From JBAZKK01 sp964456925 (GTDB lineage Bacteria; Omnitrophota; Gorgyraeia; Gygaellales; Profunditerraquicolaceae), in assembly GCA_964456925.1 (NCBI GenBank), contig CAYWCX010000002.1:1-49722 (forward strand): a DNA stretch of 49,722 nucleotides, written 5' to 3'. The position numbers were made by a program, and so were the translations under genes. Positions 1-7,470 of this stretch are shown here, one piece after another (the first letter of the stretch is position 1; the number at the start of each line of letters is the position of its first letter). The notes beneath the pieces are model-generated. The model saw only the letters and a program-made list of their open reading frames with translations, was not told the DNA's origin and ran no database searches.

Positions 1-158
1 TTGTGGATGACCTGGGCGCTGATTCCCTGGATACCGTAGAGCTCGTAATGGCTCTGGAGGAGGAGTTCGGGATCGAAATCTCCGATGAGGACGCCGAGAA
101 GATTGCCAAGGTAGGAGATGCCGTTAAATATATCGAAGAGAAGGCCGGAAATAAATAA
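1..158 (+). CDS. acpP: Acyl carrier protein, 3' end (partial)
   Basis: The open frame starting at base 3 reads VDDLGADSLDTVELVMALEE and ends at TAA 156-158. This is the C-terminal two thirds of an acyl carrier protein, truncated by the window edge. The DSL motif is present; its serine codon (24-26) is the attachment site for 4'-phosphopantetheine. The protein carries growing acyl chains in cytoplasmic fatty acid synthesis. The acidic helix after DSL, used for contacts with ketosynthases, is intact. It lies directly before fabF, the usual acpP-fabF order, but a hairpin terminator separates them. Confidence 0.95.
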   Translation, partial: VDDLGADSLDTVELVMALEEEFGIEISDEDAEKIAKVGDAVKYIEEKAGNK

Positions 159-185
159 GTTGTAAATACATAGATGTCTGACCAT

Positions 186-220
186 TACCCCGCCCGGAAT
201 TTTCTGGCGGGGTAAATTTT
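186..220 (+). terminator. Intrinsic terminator between acpP and fabF
   Basis: A perfect 9-bp stem (taccccgcc at 186-194 with ggcggggta at 206-214) has an 11-nt loop and is followed by aatttt. It lies 28 bases after the acpP stop. The T-tract is short, so partial read-through into fabF is plausible. Confidence 0.75.
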
Positions 221-242
221 ATAAGGAAGGTTTTTAAAATAT

Positions 243-1490
243 ATGGAAGAAAGAAGAGTCGTAATAACGGGCCTGGGCATCATATCCCCGGTGGGCAATG
301 ACGTCGCCTCCTTTTGGCAGGCGCTTAAAGAGGGTAAGAACGGCATAACGGCGATTACCCAATTTGACGCTTCGCCCTTCTATTCGCGCATTGCCGGAGA
401 GGTCAAGGGTTTTGACCTTACCAGCTACGGGATTTCTCCCCGGGACACAAGGCATATGGCAAAGTTTGTGCAGTATGCCGTTGCCGGCTCCCAGGAGGCC
501 CTTAAGGATTCCGGATTAGACCTGGATAAGGAGGACCGCACCAGAATCGGGGTTTTAATCGGCTCCGGTATCGGCAGCCTCCAGACGATAGAAAAGGAGC
601 ACAATATCCTGCTCGCTAAAGGGCCGTCAAGGTTATCGCCTTTTCTTATCCCGATGCTGATTGTCAACGAAGCTGCGGGGCAGGTAGGGATAATCTTCGG
701 CATTAAAGGTTTTAATTCCTGCGTTACCACTGCCTGCGCTTCGGGCTCTCACGCTATCGGGGACGCCTTCCGGATTTTACAGCGCGGCGACATCGACATT
801 ATGGTCGCCGGCGGCACCGAGGCCTGCGTTACTACCCTCGGGGTAGGCGGTTTTTGCGCACTTAGGGCACTTTCAACCAGGAACGATGCGCCGGAAAAGG
901 CCAGTCGGCCGTTTGACCTTGAGCGCGACGGTTTTGTGATTGCCGAAGGCAGCGGTATCGTAATTATGGAGGAGTTGGAGCACGCCAGGAAAAGGCAAGC
1001 CCATATCTATGCCGAAATGGCGGGATACGGCGCCACCTGCGACGCTTACCATATTACCGCACCCGACCCTGACGGTGACGGCGCTAGCCGCGCCATGAAA
1101 TTAGCGATGAAGGACGCGGGTTTAGCTGCCGAAGAAATAGCTTACATCAATGCCCACGGCACCTCCACCAAGCTTAACGATAAGATTGAAACCATGGCAA
1201 TAAAAAAAGCAATGGGTAGCCACGCTAAAAAGGTAATGGTTTCTTCTACCAAGTCCATGACCGGCCATCTTCTGGGCGCTGCAGGCGGCGTAGAGTTTGT
1301 GGCTTGTTGTCTGGCTATCAAAGATAATATCGCGCCCCCTACCATCAACTACGAAAATCCTGACCCGGAATGCGACCTTGATTATGTGCCTAACGTCAGC
1401 CGTAAGGCGGAAATCCGGGCCTGCATCTCCAATTCCCTGGGGTTCGGCGGCCACAACGCCAGCCTTCTGGTCAAAAGGTTTAAAGGGTAA
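243..1490 (+). CDS. fabF: Beta-ketoacyl-ACP synthase II
   Basis: This 415-aa thiolase-fold condensing enzyme elongates acyl-ACP with malonyl-ACP in fatty acid synthesis. The Cys-His-His catalytic set is visible: Cys165 in TACASGSH, His305 in NAHGTSTKLND and His342 in STKSMTGHLLGAAGG. The N-terminus MEERRVVITGLGIISPVG is typical of FabF. A ggaagg Shine-Dalgarno sequence precedes the ATG. Length and motif spacing are those of a normal active FabF. It follows acpP and precedes leuC by 23 bases. Confidence 0.97.
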   Translation: MEERRVVITGLGIISPVGNDVASFWQALKEGKNGITAITQFDASPFYSRIAGEVKGFDLTSYGISPRDTRHMAKFVQYAVAGSQEALKDSGLDLDKEDRTRIGVLIGSGIGSLQTIEKEHNILLAKGPSRLSPFLIPMLIVNEAAGQVGIIFGIKGFNSCVTTACASGSHAIGDAFRILQRGDIDIMVAGGTEACVTTLGVGGFCALRALSTRNDAPEKASRPFDLERDGFVIAEGSGIVIMEELEHARKRQAHIYAEMAGYGATCDAYHITAPDPDGDGASRAMKLAMKDAGLAAEEIAYINAHGTSTKLNDKIETMAIKKAMGSHAKKVMVSSTKSMTGHLLGAAGGVEFVACCLAIKDNIAPPTINYENPDPECDLDYVPNVSRKAEIRACISNSLGFGGHNASLLVKRFKG

Positions 1491-1513
1491 TAATTTTCTC
1501 CAAATTTAAATCC

Positions 1514-2770
1514 ATGGGTTATACTATTGCGGAAAAAATACTATTGGCGCACACTGATAAGGGTGATATCCGGCCGGGAGAGTTTATCGAGGCCAGGGTA
1601 GACCTGGCTTTGGGCAATGATATTACCGCGCCCCTTGCCATTTCGGAGTTTAAGAAAGCCGGATGCGCTAAGGTTTTTGATAATAAAAAGATTGCCCTCG
1701 TCCCCGACCATTTTACTCCGGCAAAGGATTTACGCAGCGCCAACCAATGCCGGGTGCTGGCGGATTTTGCCCGCGAGCAGCAGATTGAGAATTACTTTGA
1801 ACTGGGGCGTATGGGCATTGAACATGCGCTTTTACCGGAGCAGAAGCTGGTTTTACCCGGAGACCTGGTTATCGGAGCGGATTCGCACACCTGTACTTAC
1901 GGCGCTCTCGGCTGCTATGCCACCGGCGTGGGCTCTACGGATTTGGCGCGCGCATTTATCGACGGGAAATGCTGGTTTAAGGTCCCGGCGAGCATAAAAT
2001 TCATCTATCGGGGAAAACTCAAGAAATGGGTCGGCGGCAAGGACCTCATACTTTATACCATCGGTAAAATCGGGGTGGACGGCGCTTTGTACAAGGCAAT
2101 GGAGTTCTGCGGTCCGGCAATAAGCGGCCTCGGGATGGACGACAGGTTTGCGATGTCAAATATGGCGATTGAGGCCGGAGGCAGGACAGGGATTATCGAG
2201 CCGGATGCCGTCACCTTGAAATATATCCGGCCGGCGCCGCGCAGGTATAAGATTTATAAGAGCGATAAGGACGCCGCGTACGAGAAGGTCTATGAATTCG
2301 ATGTCTTTAAATTAGAGCCGCAGGTTGCCTGTCCGCACCTGCCGAGCAACGTTAAGCCGGTAGGGGCCTTAGCAGATATCACTATCGACCAGGTAGTGAT
2401 AGGTTCCTGCACCAACGGCAGAATTTCGGATTTGCGCTTGGCGGCTAAAGTATTGAGAGGTAAAACGATTAAGAGCGGTTTAAGGTTAATCGTTATTCCG
2501 GCAACCCAGAAGGTTTACCTGCAGGCAGTGCGGGAGGGCTTGGCGGAGATTTTTGTTAAGGCCGGCGGGATATTTTCCACCCCTACCTGCGGCCCGTGCC
2601 TCGGGGGCCACCTTGGGGTTCTGGCTGACGGTGAGCGCTGCCTGGCTACTACCAACCGCAATTTTATCGCGCGTATGGGCAGCCCGAAATCCGAGGTTTA
2701 TCTGTCTAATCCTGCGGTGGCAGCAGCATCCGCCATTACCGGAGAGATTACCCATCCCGCGAGGGTTTAA
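1514..2770 (+). CDS. leuC: 3-isopropylmalate dehydratase, large subunit
   Basis: This 418-aa aconitase-superfamily protein isomerises 2- to 3-isopropylmalate in leucine synthesis, using a 4Fe-4S cluster. The cluster cysteines are visible: Cys299 in VIGSCTNGR, and Cys359 and Cys362 in TPTCGPCLGGHLG. The substrate-side motif GADSHTCTYGALG is near residue 121. The length of ~418 aa places it in the short, archaeal-like split LeuC/homoaconitase family rather than the ~465-aa E. coli type. Members of that family can act on isopropylmalate, homoaconitate or citraconate, so the substrate is inferred from the neighbours leuD and leuB. No strong ribosome-binding site is seen before the ATG. Confidence 0.88.
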   Translation: MGYTIAEKILLAHTDKGDIRPGEFIEARVDLALGNDITAPLAISEFKKAGCAKVFDNKKIALVPDHFTPAKDLRSANQCRVLADFAREQQIENYFELGRMGIEHALLPEQKLVLPGDLVIGADSHTCTYGALGCYATGVGSTDLARAFIDGKCWFKVPASIKFIYRGKLKKWVGGKDLILYTIGKIGVDGALYKAMEFCGPAISGLGMDDRFAMSNMAIEAGGRTGIIEPDAVTLKYIRPAPRRYKIYKSDKDAAYEKVYEFDVFKLEPQVACPHLPSNVKPVGALADITIDQVVIGSCTNGRISDLRLAAKVLRGKTIKSGLRLIVIPATQKVYLQAVREGLAEIFVKAGGIFSTPTCGPCLGGHLGVLADGERCLATTNRNFIARMGSPKSEVYLSNPAVAAASAITGEITHPARV

Positions 2771-2771
2771 G

Positions 2772-3272
2772 ATGATTATTAAAGGTAAGGTTCATAAGTT
2801 TGGCAATGATATTAACACCGACGATATTATCGCGGCAAAATATCTTAACATCACTGATGCCAAAGAGCTGGGCAGCCACTGTATGGAAAATATCGCGGCG
2901 GATTTCGCCGGGAAGGTGGCAGCCGGCGATATCATAGTGGCAGGCAGGAACTTCGGCTGCGGTTCGTCGCGCGAGCATGCGCCGCTGGCGCTGAAAGGCT
3001 GCGGTGTTGCGGCAGTGGTTGCCGAAAGTTTTGCCGGCATATTCTTCCGCAATGCCATTAATATCGGCCTGCCTTTTCTGGAATCAGGCGATGCCGTCAA
3101 AATCGCTGACGGAGATATCCTTGAAATAGATTTAGACGGTGGTATAATAAAAAATCTCACCAATGAGGTTACTTACCAGACCCAGGCCTTTCCGAAATTT
3201 TTGCAGGAGATTGTCCAAAAGGGCGGCCTGATGAATTACATTAAGAGTAAAGGATACTGTAAAAATGCATAA
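2772..3272 (+). CDS. leuD: 3-isopropylmalate dehydratase, small subunit
   Basis: This 166-aa protein begins MIIKGKVHKFGNDINTDDI and is the swivel-domain partner of LeuC. The motif NFGCGSSREHAPLAL is diagnostic of the family and contributes substrate-binding residues. The frame stays open upstream to an ATG at 2553, but that stretch lies inside leuC and is not family-like. ATG 2772, one base after the leuC stop, is the true start. The last 8 bases overlap leuB, so leuC, leuD and leuB are probably translationally coupled. Confidence 0.9.
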   Translation: MIIKGKVHKFGNDINTDDIIAAKYLNITDAKELGSHCMENIAADFAGKVAAGDIIVAGRNFGCGSSREHAPLALKGCGVAAVVAESFAGIFFRNAINIGLPFLESGDAVKIADGDILEIDLDGGIIKNLTNEVTYQTQAFPKFLQEIVQKGGLMNYIKSKGYCKNA

Positions 3273-4469
3273 GATAGCGGTAATACCCGGTGACGGCACC
3301 GGCCCCGAGGTCGTGCGGGAGGGTTTAAAGGTTTTGGAGGCGGCAAGCAGCAAGTTCGGCTTTACCTTCGAGGCGAGGACCTTTGATTTCAGCGGCGAGC
3401 GCTATTTGAAGACCGGCAAGACCGTCGAGGATAGCGATATCGAGGAGCTCAAAAAATATAACGCCATTTATCTGGGCGCGGTGGGTCATCCTGATGTTAA
3501 GCCCGGAATCCTGGAAACCGGCGTGCTTTTAAAATTAAGATTTTCCCTGGACCAGTATATCAATCTTCGGCCGGTAAAACTCTACGATTCCAGGTTCTGC
3601 CCTTTAAAGGATAAGCGGCCCGAGGATGTAGATTTTGTGGTGGTGCGTGAAAACTCCGAAGGCCTCTATAAAGGCATGGGGGAATTTAAGGATAAGGGCA
3701 CGGCCAGCGAGGTAGCAATTCAGATTTCCTATAATACCCGAAAAGGGGTAGAGCGCTGCGTCCGTTACGCCTTTGAATATACCCGCCAGCGCAATAAAAG
3801 GAAAAAGCTTACCCTTTGCGGTAAGACCAATGTTTTGACTTATGCCTGGGACCTCTGGCAGCGCACTTTCAATGAAGTCGCTAAAGAATACCCTGACATC
3901 GCTACGGATTATGCCCATGTGGATGCTACTACAATGTGGTTTGTGAAGAACCCCGAATGGTTTGATGTAATTGTAACGGATAATATGTTCGGCGATATTA
4001 TCACGGATTTAGGTGCAATGGTTCAGGGAGGCATGGGTATTGCTGCCGGCGGTAACATCAACCCCGGGGGCATTTCAATGTTTGAGCCCATCGGAGGCAG
4101 CGCCCCGAAATACACCGGAAAGAACGTGATTAATCCCCTGGCGGCAATCTGTGCCGTAGGGATGATGCTGGAAAACCTGAAAGAGAAAAAGGCTGCCGNN
4201 NNNNNNNNNNNNNNNNNNNNNNNNNNNNNNNNNNNNNNNNNNNNNNNNNNNNNNNNNNNNNNNNNNNNNNNNNNNNNNNNNNNNNNNNNNNNNNNNNNGC
4301 AATCTGTGCCGTAGGGATGATGCTGGAAAACCTGAAAGAGAAAAAGGCTGCCGAGGCAGTAGAGAATGCGGTAATAAAGGTAGTAACCAAAAAACTCAAA
4401 TCCCTCGCCGCCGGAAAAATGGGCTATTCCACCCAGCAGGTGGGCGACCTGGTAGTAAAATATCTTTAA
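3265..4469 (+). CDS. leuB: 3-isopropylmalate dehydrogenase, interrupted by an assembly gap
   Basis: This NAD-dependent decarboxylating dehydrogenase converts 3-isopropylmalate to 2-oxoisocaproate. Visible motifs are the start HKIAVIPGDGTGPEV, GAVGHPDVKPG, VVVRENSEGLY, and the metal-binding VTDNMFGDIITDLG. A block of 100 N at 4199-4298 splits the frame, but the 55 bases before and after it are identical. Removing the N run and one repeat copy (155 bases) restores a continuous frame of 349 aa ending at TAA 4467-4469, so the gene is intact. An isocitrate or homoisocitrate dehydrogenase role cannot be excluded from sequence alone. No leuA is present in the window. Confidence 0.88.
4144..4353. other. 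Scaffold gap with duplicated 55-bp flanks inside leuB
   Basis: Bases 4199-4298 are exactly 100 N. The 55 bases before it (4144-4198) are identical to the 55 bases after it (4299-4353). This is the mark of two contigs that overlap by one k-mer but were joined with a fixed-size gap; it is not a biological repeat. Confidence 0.95.
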
Positions 4470-4500
4470 AGTTTCTTGCTTTGGAAACTTTAAAGATTTT
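4464..4500 (+). terminator. Hairpin terminator at the end of leuB
   Basis: A perfect 12-bp stem (ctttaaagtttc 4464-4475 with gaaactttaaag 4484-4495) has an 8-nt loop and is followed by atttta. It includes the leuB stop codon. The stem is AT-rich and the T-run is shared with the start of the hairpin element that follows. Confidence 0.6.
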
Positions 4501-4675
4501 ATGCGTTTCGCTGGAAGCACATTAGAAAATTTTTGGCATTGAGTTTCAGTTTGAGTCGGCGAGGAATTACGGCGAATGGGAGTATGTTTTCACCCACGAT
4601 AGCCTTTACGAGAATGAGCCGTAAACCGAAGCAGACGGCAAAAATTTTCAGTGCTGGAAGCGAAACCATAAAATC
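4495..4675 (+). repeat. Long hairpin element, copy A (upstream of asd)
   Basis: This 181-nt imperfect inverted structure fills the leuB-asd spacer. From the outside in, the arms pair as follows: gattttatg 4495-4503 with cataaaatc 4667-4675; a bulged c; gtttcgct with agcgaaac; a gga/gga internal loop; agcac with gtgct; an atta/a bulge; and gaaaatttttg 4525-4535 with caaaaattttc 4639-4649. The ~100-nt centre resembles that of the element at 18292-18478. It could be a structured RNA, a small non-autonomous mobile element or an interspersed genomic repeat. The sequence shows the structure, not the function. Confidence 0.8.
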
Positions 4676-4690
4676 AATAAGGAAGCCAGA

Positions 4691-5716
4691 ATGAAAAAAT
4701 ATAATATTGGCGTAGTCGGGGTAGGGGCAGTCGGGATTGAGATGCTGCGGGTGCTTAAGCGCCGCAAGTTCCCGGTCGGGCAATTGCGGGTATTTGCGCG
4801 CTCCAGCCGTAATATCGCGGTGGATGCGGATAATTACGCAGTGGAGACCATCTCTCCCGAGGGTTTTAACGGCCTGGATATTGCCCTCTTTGCCGGCACC
4901 GAAGGCGAAAAGGGCGCTGCGGTAACTTTTGCTGCCGAGGCAGTAAAAAGAGGGGCGGTTGTCATTGATAACGGCGCAGATTTCCGTATGGACCCCAAGG
5001 TGCCCCTCGTAGTCCCGGAGGTGAATGCCAGAGACATCAAAAAGCATAAAGGCATCATTGCCAACCCCAACTGCTCCACTATCCAGATGGTAGTAGCGCT
5101 TTGGCCGATTTATAAAAAGGCCGGCATTAAAAGAGTAGTCGTGACTACTTTGCAGGCTGCCTCCGGCGCAGGCCGGGGCGCGGTCGAGCAGCTCAGAGAA
5201 GAAAACCAGATGATTGCCGCCAGTAACTTTAATAATCTCCAGGCGAACGTGAATAATAAGATTATGCCGCAACAATTGGCTTATAACGTCTTTCCGCAGA
5301 TCGGGACTTTTGCCAAGGACGATTATACCAACGAGGAATGGAAGCTGGTGCACGAGACCCATAAAATCATGCATGACCGCAAGATTAAGATTTCAGCCAC
5401 TACCGTGCGCGTTCCGGTAAGGACCGGGCACTCCGAGGCAGTTTATCTTGAAACCAGAAAAGCGCTTGATGCCGATAAGGTCAGGGATATCCTTAAGAAA
5501 TCCCCGGGCATTATCGTAATCGACGAGCCGCGGGATAATCTCTACCCGATGCCTAAGGACGCGGAAGGCAAGGACGAGGTTTTCATCGGTCGCATCCGGC
5601 GCGACCCCTTTGTTAAAAAGGGGTTGTGGCTGTGGGTTGTTTCCGATAATCTCCTTAAAGGGGCTGCCACCAATGCCGTGCAGATTGCGGAATGCCTAAT
5701 CTCAAACTCGAAATAG
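4691..5716 (+). CDS. asd: Aspartate-semialdehyde dehydrogenase
   Basis: This 341-aa enzyme makes L-aspartate 4-semialdehyde from aspartyl phosphate with NADPH, the shared precursor of lysine, DAP, threonine and methionine. The N-terminal Rossmann motif GVVGVGAVGIEML, the nucleophile Cys128 in ANPNCST, and Arg/His in VPVRTGHSEAV (His247) are present. The gene ends inside truA, with which it overlaps by 25 bases. Its start follows hairpin element A and an aaggaag ribosome-binding site. It supplies the dapA product encoded 12 kb downstream. Confidence 0.95.
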   Translation: MKKYNIGVVGVGAVGIEMLRVLKRRKFPVGQLRVFARSSRNIAVDADNYAVETISPEGFNGLDIALFAGTEGEKGAAVTFAAEAVKRGAVVIDNGADFRMDPKVPLVVPEVNARDIKKHKGIIANPNCSTIQMVVALWPIYKKAGIKRVVVTTLQAASGAGRGAVEQLREENQMIAASNFNNLQANVNNKIMPQQLAYNVFPQIGTFAKDDYTNEEWKLVHETHKIMHDRKIKISATTVRVPVRTGHSEAVYLETRKALDADKVRDILKKSPGIIVIDEPRDNLYPMPKDAEGKDEVFIGRIRRDPFVKKGLWLWVVSDNLLKGAATNAVQIAECLISNSK

Positions 5717-6435
5717 AGTACGACGGCAGCGGCTACTGCGGTTGGCAGGTCCAGCACCCCCGGAAAAATCAAAAGACAATCCAGGATACTATCGAGAAGG
5801 CGCTGCGGCAAATCCTGCGGGAGCGCGTAAGGCTTATTGCTTCAGGACGTAGCGATGCCGGAGTGCATGCCTTTGCTCAAGTGGCAAATTTTCATACCCG
5901 CGTCAATATCCCTCTGGATAAACTGCAAAGGGGACTGAATTCACTTCTGCCGCAAGATATCGTTGTCAAAAAGATAACAGAGGCAAACCCGCATTTCCAC
6001 AGCCGCTTTGATGCCAAATCCAAGGTTTACCGTTATACTATCTTAAACCGGCCTTATCCTGCGGCAATCCGGCGCAACGACGTTTATCATTATCGTTTTC
6101 CCCTGGATGTAAAATTGATGCGGAAGGAAGCACAGGCGCTTCTGGGTCGCCATAATTTTAGCGCCTTTGCCGCATCAGGCAGCAAAAGTAAAGACGCCGT
6201 CAGAAGTATCAAGGCAATAAAAGTGGTTAAGGATGGCGATTGCATCCATATCGAGGCGGAAGCCGACGGCTTTCTGTACAATATGGCAAGAAATATAACA
6301 GGCACCCTTATTGAAATCGGGAGGGGAAGGTTTCCAAAGGGAAGTATGAAGAGGATTCTGGCAGGCAGGGACAGAAGGTTAGCCGGGCCTACTGCGCCGG
6401 CTCAGGGCCTCTGCCTGGTTAAGGTAAGATATTAA
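5692..6435 (+). CDS. truA: tRNA pseudouridine(38-40) synthase
   Basis: This 247-aa protein isomerises uridines 38-40 in the anticodon arm of tRNAs. The catalytic Asp55 lies in SGRSDAGVHAFAQ; Ser stands where many family members have Thr. The N-terminal LEIEYDGSGYCGWQ and the late FLYNMARNITGTL motif are typical. The ATG at 5692 lies inside the end of asd and is the only start that keeps the family N-terminus. Length is normal for TruA. Confidence 0.95.
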   Translation: MPNLKLEIEYDGSGYCGWQVQHPRKNQKTIQDTIEKALRQILRERVRLIASGRSDAGVHAFAQVANFHTRVNIPLDKLQRGLNSLLPQDIVVKKITEANPHFHSRFDAKSKVYRYTILNRPYPAAIRRNDVYHYRFPLDVKLMRKEAQALLGRHNFSAFAASGSKSKDAVRSIKAIKVVKDGDCIHIEAEADGFLYNMARNITGTLIEIGRGRFPKGSMKRILAGRDRRLAGPTAPAQGLCLVKVRY

Positions 6436-6442
6436 AAAATAT

Positions 6443-6470
6443 TTGACTTCAGATAAAAATATGTTATACT
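6443..6470 (+). promoter_or_regulatory. Sigma-70-type promoter of rplM-rpsI
   Basis: TTGACT (6443-6448), a 16-nt spacer and TATACT (6465-6470). Transcription would begin near 6476-6478, only 2-4 bases before the rplM ATG at 6480. Confidence 0.75.
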
Positions 6471-6479
6471 TGGGACTCT

Positions 6480-6911
6480 ATGCGTAAGACATACGTGGCA
6501 AAAAAAGAGGATATCAAGCGGAAATGGTACCTGGTAGATGCCGAGGATAAAATCCTGGGCCGGCTTGCCACCAAGGTGGCGGTGGTCTTGAGAGGCAAAC
6601 ACAAGCCAATCTTTACCCCCCATCTGGATACCGGAGACGGCGTGGTGGTTATCAATGCCGCCAAAATCAAGGTTACCGGAAAGAAGATGGCAGATAAGCT
6701 TTACCGCCGCTATTCGGGTTATCCCGGCGGACTGCGGGAGGTTCCTTTAGAGACGATGCTTAAGAAAAACCCCGCTAACGTAATAAAACTTGCAGTAGCC
6801 AGGATGCTGCCGCAGGGGCCTTTAGGGCGCGACCTCATCAAGAAACTTAGAGTATACTCCGACGATAAACATTTACAGAAAGCACAGAATCCGATCGTGT
6901 TAGAGGTATAA
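6480..6911 (+). CDS. rplM: 50S ribosomal protein L13
   Basis: This 143-aa protein begins MRKTYVAKKEDIKRKWYLVD and contains LGRLAT and the family signature region around KVTGKKMADKLYRRYSGYPG. It is an early assembly protein of the large ribosomal subunit. There is no Shine-Dalgarno sequence, and the predicted transcription start is almost at the ATG, so the message may be leaderless. It pairs with rpsI 6 bases downstream, the universal bacterial rplM-rpsI arrangement. Confidence 0.97.
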   Translation: MRKTYVAKKEDIKRKWYLVDAEDKILGRLATKVAVVLRGKHKPIFTPHLDTGDGVVVINAAKIKVTGKKMADKLYRRYSGYPGGLREVPLETMLKKNPANVIKLAVARMLPQGPLGRDLIKKLRVYSDDKHLQKAQNPIVLEV

Positions 6912-6917
6912 AGACAA

Positions 6918-7325
6918 ATGGAAGAGAATTCAGGTGCAGTTAACAAATATACCGCGATAGGCAGGCGCAAAGAATCGGTTGCCCGGGTCAGGCTCTGTCC
7001 GGGCAAGGGCAGCATCGTCATTAATGCGATGCCCCTTGAGAAATATTTTATCCGCGAGACAGACCGGCTTATCATCAGGCAGCCCCTGGAATTAACCACT
7101 AGCCTCGATAAATACGATATCAGCGCTACTTTAAGAGGCGGGGGGCTTTCCGGCCAGGCCCAGGCACTGCGGCTGGGGATTTCACGCGCCCTGATGCTGG
7201 CCGATAATACCCTTAAAGACGCCTTGCGCAAGAGCGGCTTCCTGACCCGCGACCCGCGCGCGAAGGAACGCAAGAAATTCGGGCAGAAGGGCGCGCGCAA
7301 GCGTTTCCAGTGGACCAAGAGATAG
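6918..7325 (+). CDS. rpsI: 30S ribosomal protein S9
   Basis: This 135-aa protein carries the core YTAIGRRKESVARVRL, GGGLSGQAQALRLGISRAL and the basic tail KKFGQKGARKRFQWTKR, whose last residues reach the decoding site in ribosomes. The N-terminus MEENSGAVNK is slightly longer than the E. coli protein. It is co-transcribed with rplM and followed by a strong terminator. Confidence 0.97.
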   Translation: MEENSGAVNKYTAIGRRKESVARVRLCPGKGSIVINAMPLEKYFIRETDRLIIRQPLELTTSLDKYDISATLRGGGLSGQAQALRLGISRALMLADNTLKDALRKSGFLTRDPRAKERKKFGQKGARKRFQWTKR

Positions 7326-7370
7326 GAGGATAGCGAGCACTTATCCCTAAAAAATTGATTTTTAACCCTG

Positions 7371-7401
7371 TCCCGCTGGAAAGCGGGATTTTTTATTTTT
7401 T
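7371..7401 (+). terminator. Strong intrinsic terminator after rpsI
   Basis: A 7-bp stem (tcccgct 7371-7377 with agcggga 7382-7388) has a ggaa tetraloop and a 13-base T-rich tail. It separates the ribosomal protein operon from the arginine operon. Confidence 0.9.
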
Positions 7402-7416
7402 CGACGAGAAAAATAC

Positions 7417-7445
7417 TTGACGAGGTATGTTTTTTATCCTAATAT
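7417..7445 (+). promoter_or_regulatory. Sigma-70-type promoter of the arg-lys operon
   Basis: TTGACG (7417-7422), a 17-nt spacer and TAATAT (7440-7445). The start of transcription near 7452 gives a ~19-nt leader that carries the gaggag ribosome-binding site (7459-7464) of argC. No arginine-repressor box was recognised. Confidence 0.85.
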
Positions 7446-7470
7446 GAATTCTATAATCGAGGAGAATGAG

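Noticed and set aside
2553..2771. N-terminal extension of LeuD
   Set aside because: This stretch is inside leuC in another frame; the family N-terminus begins at 2772.
3265..4469. leuB as a broken gene or pseudogene
   Set aside because: The interruption is a 100-N gap with duplicated 55-base flanks; collapse gives an intact frame. The same applies to argD at 10489-11819.
4495..4675. Lysine riboswitch or T-box leader before asd (and before dapB)
   Set aside because: The conserved lysine riboswitch core segments and the T-box TGGNACCGCG motif are not present; only a long hairpin architecture is seen.
4499..5374. Minus-strand open frame across the element and asd (and its counterpart at 18103-18519)
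   Set aside because: Their shared peptide (ALK-FFAVC-GL-like) comes from the repeated hairpin element; the rest is antisense to asd or dapA. No ribosome-binding site or family match.
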